Below, one piece after another: positions 4,063 to 5,051 of a stretch of DNA of 5,051 nt; within the stretch, counting starts at the first letter, position 1; the number at the start of each line of letters is the position of its first letter. Both the position numbers and the translations under genes were made by a program. Below the pieces are notes generated by a model that did no database searches, was not told the DNA's origin, and was given only the letters and a program-made list of their open reading frames with translations. The stretch lies in NCBI GenBank assembly GCA_024405645.1, contig JAKSOJ010000106.1, positions 1-5,051 on the forward strand, read 5' to 3'. The stretch is from Phascolarctobacterium sp. (GTDB lineage Bacteria > Bacillota > Negativicutes > Acidaminococcales > Acidaminococcaceae).

Positions 4063-5051
4063 TTACAGATTCTTAATAATTTCTGCAACCTTATTGTTAA
4101 GAGCGAGTTTATAAGCTTCTTTGTTTTCTTGAAGCGCACATTTGATTTCTGCAGCAAGATTTGCTTCCGCAGGATTCAAAATAGTCTTATAGCCAAGAGC
4201 AAAGGCTTTGCAGTTAGTTGCAAAATCTTCGGGTTTGAGACCAACAGCAGCTGCAATCTTAGCAAAGAGCTCCGGATTCTTTTCAGTAATAACACTAAGG
4301 CCACTGCAGAAGGTTACGTTATTCAATTTAAGATGAGCTTTACCCTTCAATGCTTTAATCGCAGCAGAAGGATCTTCCAAGCCAGCATCTGCATTAGCAA
4401 AGCTCAGACGATAGCCAAAGGTATCTGCGATTTCGCAGTGGAGAATTAAGTCTTCGTTCAATGCTTCACTATCTTTTAATGCGTCCATGCAGATGGAAGC
4501 AAGCTTGATGCCATTACGTTGGAGCTCGTTAGCAATGAGATAATGTTCTTCAGGAGTGAGAACCTTGCCAGGCTTAGACAGGGAAAGTTCAAAGTCGATA
4601 TCCCAAGGGGTATTTTTCAAATAAGAATTATAAATGAATTGTACGTGCATGATTGCTTCGCCATATTCCAAAACAATGCGATGCAGCTCGCTTTCGTTGA
4701 AAGTAATTTTATCCTTACCAACTTGGAATTCTGCATTCAAATAGGAAGCATCAACAGCGCTACGGAAAGCTTCGTTGAATTCTTTAAACTTCATGTTAAC
4801 GGATTCGTCGGACATTTTTTCGATGGAAAGATCGATTTTATCGCTGCAGTCAAAACCAATCATGGAATAACCGTAGAGCAAAGCCTTAACGATTTCTTCC
4901 TCGGATTTCAAGCCAGCTGCATTAGCGCCATAGCCTTCCTTATAGCCTGCTTCCAATACGCCCCAGGTTGCAGTATCAACTGCTTCCAAGAAGTTGCGTT
5001 TCAAAGCAATGCTGTCGTCAGGGGTATATTCAACCAAAACGGGTTTTAATT
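4063..5051 (-). CDS. Divergent tagaturonate epimerase (UxaE)-family protein, C-terminal part
   Basis: The frame is open from the right edge to the TAA at 4065-4063, giving about 328 residues of a family I recall as roughly 480-500 long; the true start is outside the window. A TTG at 5037 is not a credible start, because the frame continues upstream reading LKPVLVEYTPDDS, a family-like stretch. Further resemblance: SEEEIVKALLYGYSMIGFD (4902-4846), and TPEEHYLIANELQRNG (4557-4510), followed by a conserved-looking H-EIADTFGYRLS segment (about 4440-4402). UxaE interconverts tagaturonate and fructuronate in hexuronate catabolism. Two motifs I remember as typical, a DADH-like site and HSGSDKF, appear here as GANAAG and ANADAG, so the enzyme may be inactive or altered. 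No signal peptide or membrane segment is visible in this part. Its 3' end abuts the ilv promoter without a clear terminator. Family assignment is from remembered motifs, so moderate confidence. Confidence 0.6.
   Translation of the reverse strand, partial: LKPVLVEYTPDDSIALKRNFLEAVDTATWGVLEAGYKEGYGANAAGLKSEEEIVKALLYGYSMIGFDCSDKIDLSIEKMSDESVNMKFKEFNEAFRSAVDASYLNAEFQVGKDKITFNESELHRIVLEYGEAIMHVQFIYNSYLKNTPWDIDFELSLSKPGKVLTPEEHYLIANELQRNGIKLASICMDALKDSEALNEDLILHCEIADTFGYRLSFANADAGLEDPSAAIKALKGKAHLKLNNVTFCSGLSVITEKNPELFAKIAAAVGLKPEDFATNCKAFALGYKTILNPAEANLAAEIKCALQENKEAYKLALNNKVAEIIKNL

Noticed and set aside
3924..4157. Minus-strand ORF of 77 codons across the start of the T-box leader
   Set aside because: It runs through the promoter and stem I of the T-box and out of frame through the end of the epimerase-family gene. 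The conserved RNA explains this sequence.
5035..5037. TTG as start codon of the epimerase-family gene
   Set aside because: The frame continues upstream to the window edge with family-like residues, and no ribosome site precedes the TTG. The gene is truncated by the window.
4519..5049. Plus-strand ORF of 176 codons opposite the epimerase-family gene
   Set aside because: It is antisense to a frame with clear family motifs, and its own translation looks like a mirror product with no known motif.

Overview
This is a biosynthetic region in which all five genes lie on the minus strand, so transcription runs from right to left in these coordinates. Moderate G+C genes with AT-rich gaps, strong GGAGG-type ribosome sites, a T-box riboswitch and a CGGC-domain protein together point to a low-to-moderate G+C Bacillota. 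A Clostridia or Negativicutes anaerobe is my best guess, but no phylogenetic marker is present to settle it.

Layout in transcription order. Positions 5051-4063 hold the C-terminal two thirds of a divergent member of the tagaturonate epimerase (UxaE) family, cut by the window edge. Eight bases after its stop codon begins a consensus sigma-A promoter (4027-4055) with a dyad across its spacer. This promoter drives a T-box leader (about 4020-3761). The leader's parts can be read directly: stem I with a probable AUC isoleucine specifier, the T-box sequence with a UGGU acceptor-pairing bulge, an antiterminator, and a competing 10-bp terminator with a GAAA loop. About 105 bases later comes ilvB (acetolactate synthase large subunit, 3655-1994). 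It is followed by ilvC (ketol-acid reductoisomerase, 1888-896). A second promoter, with the same hexamers and the same 17-bp spacing as the first, starts inside the last codons of ilvB and points at ilvC. A terminator at 840-875 closes the ilv unit.

The second unit starts at an extended -10 promoter candidate (795-803) and holds a 135-residue cysteine-rich CGGC-domain protein (759-352). A fluoride channel gene (crcB/fluC, 352-1, cut by the left edge) is fused to it by a TAATG stop/start overlap.

IlvB and IlvC catalyse the first two common steps of isoleucine and valine synthesis. The T-box makes their expression depend on uncharged isoleucine tRNA. The acetolactate synthase regulatory subunit (ilvN/ilvH) is not between ilvB and ilvC, where it is often found. 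I see no mobile elements, CRISPR arrays, tRNA or rRNA genes. The window is mainly ordinary metabolism. The points most worth a second look are the two-promoter arrangement of ilvBC, the missing ilvN, the substituted epimerase-family protein and the CGGC-fluoride channel coupling. I do not see a clearly new system.
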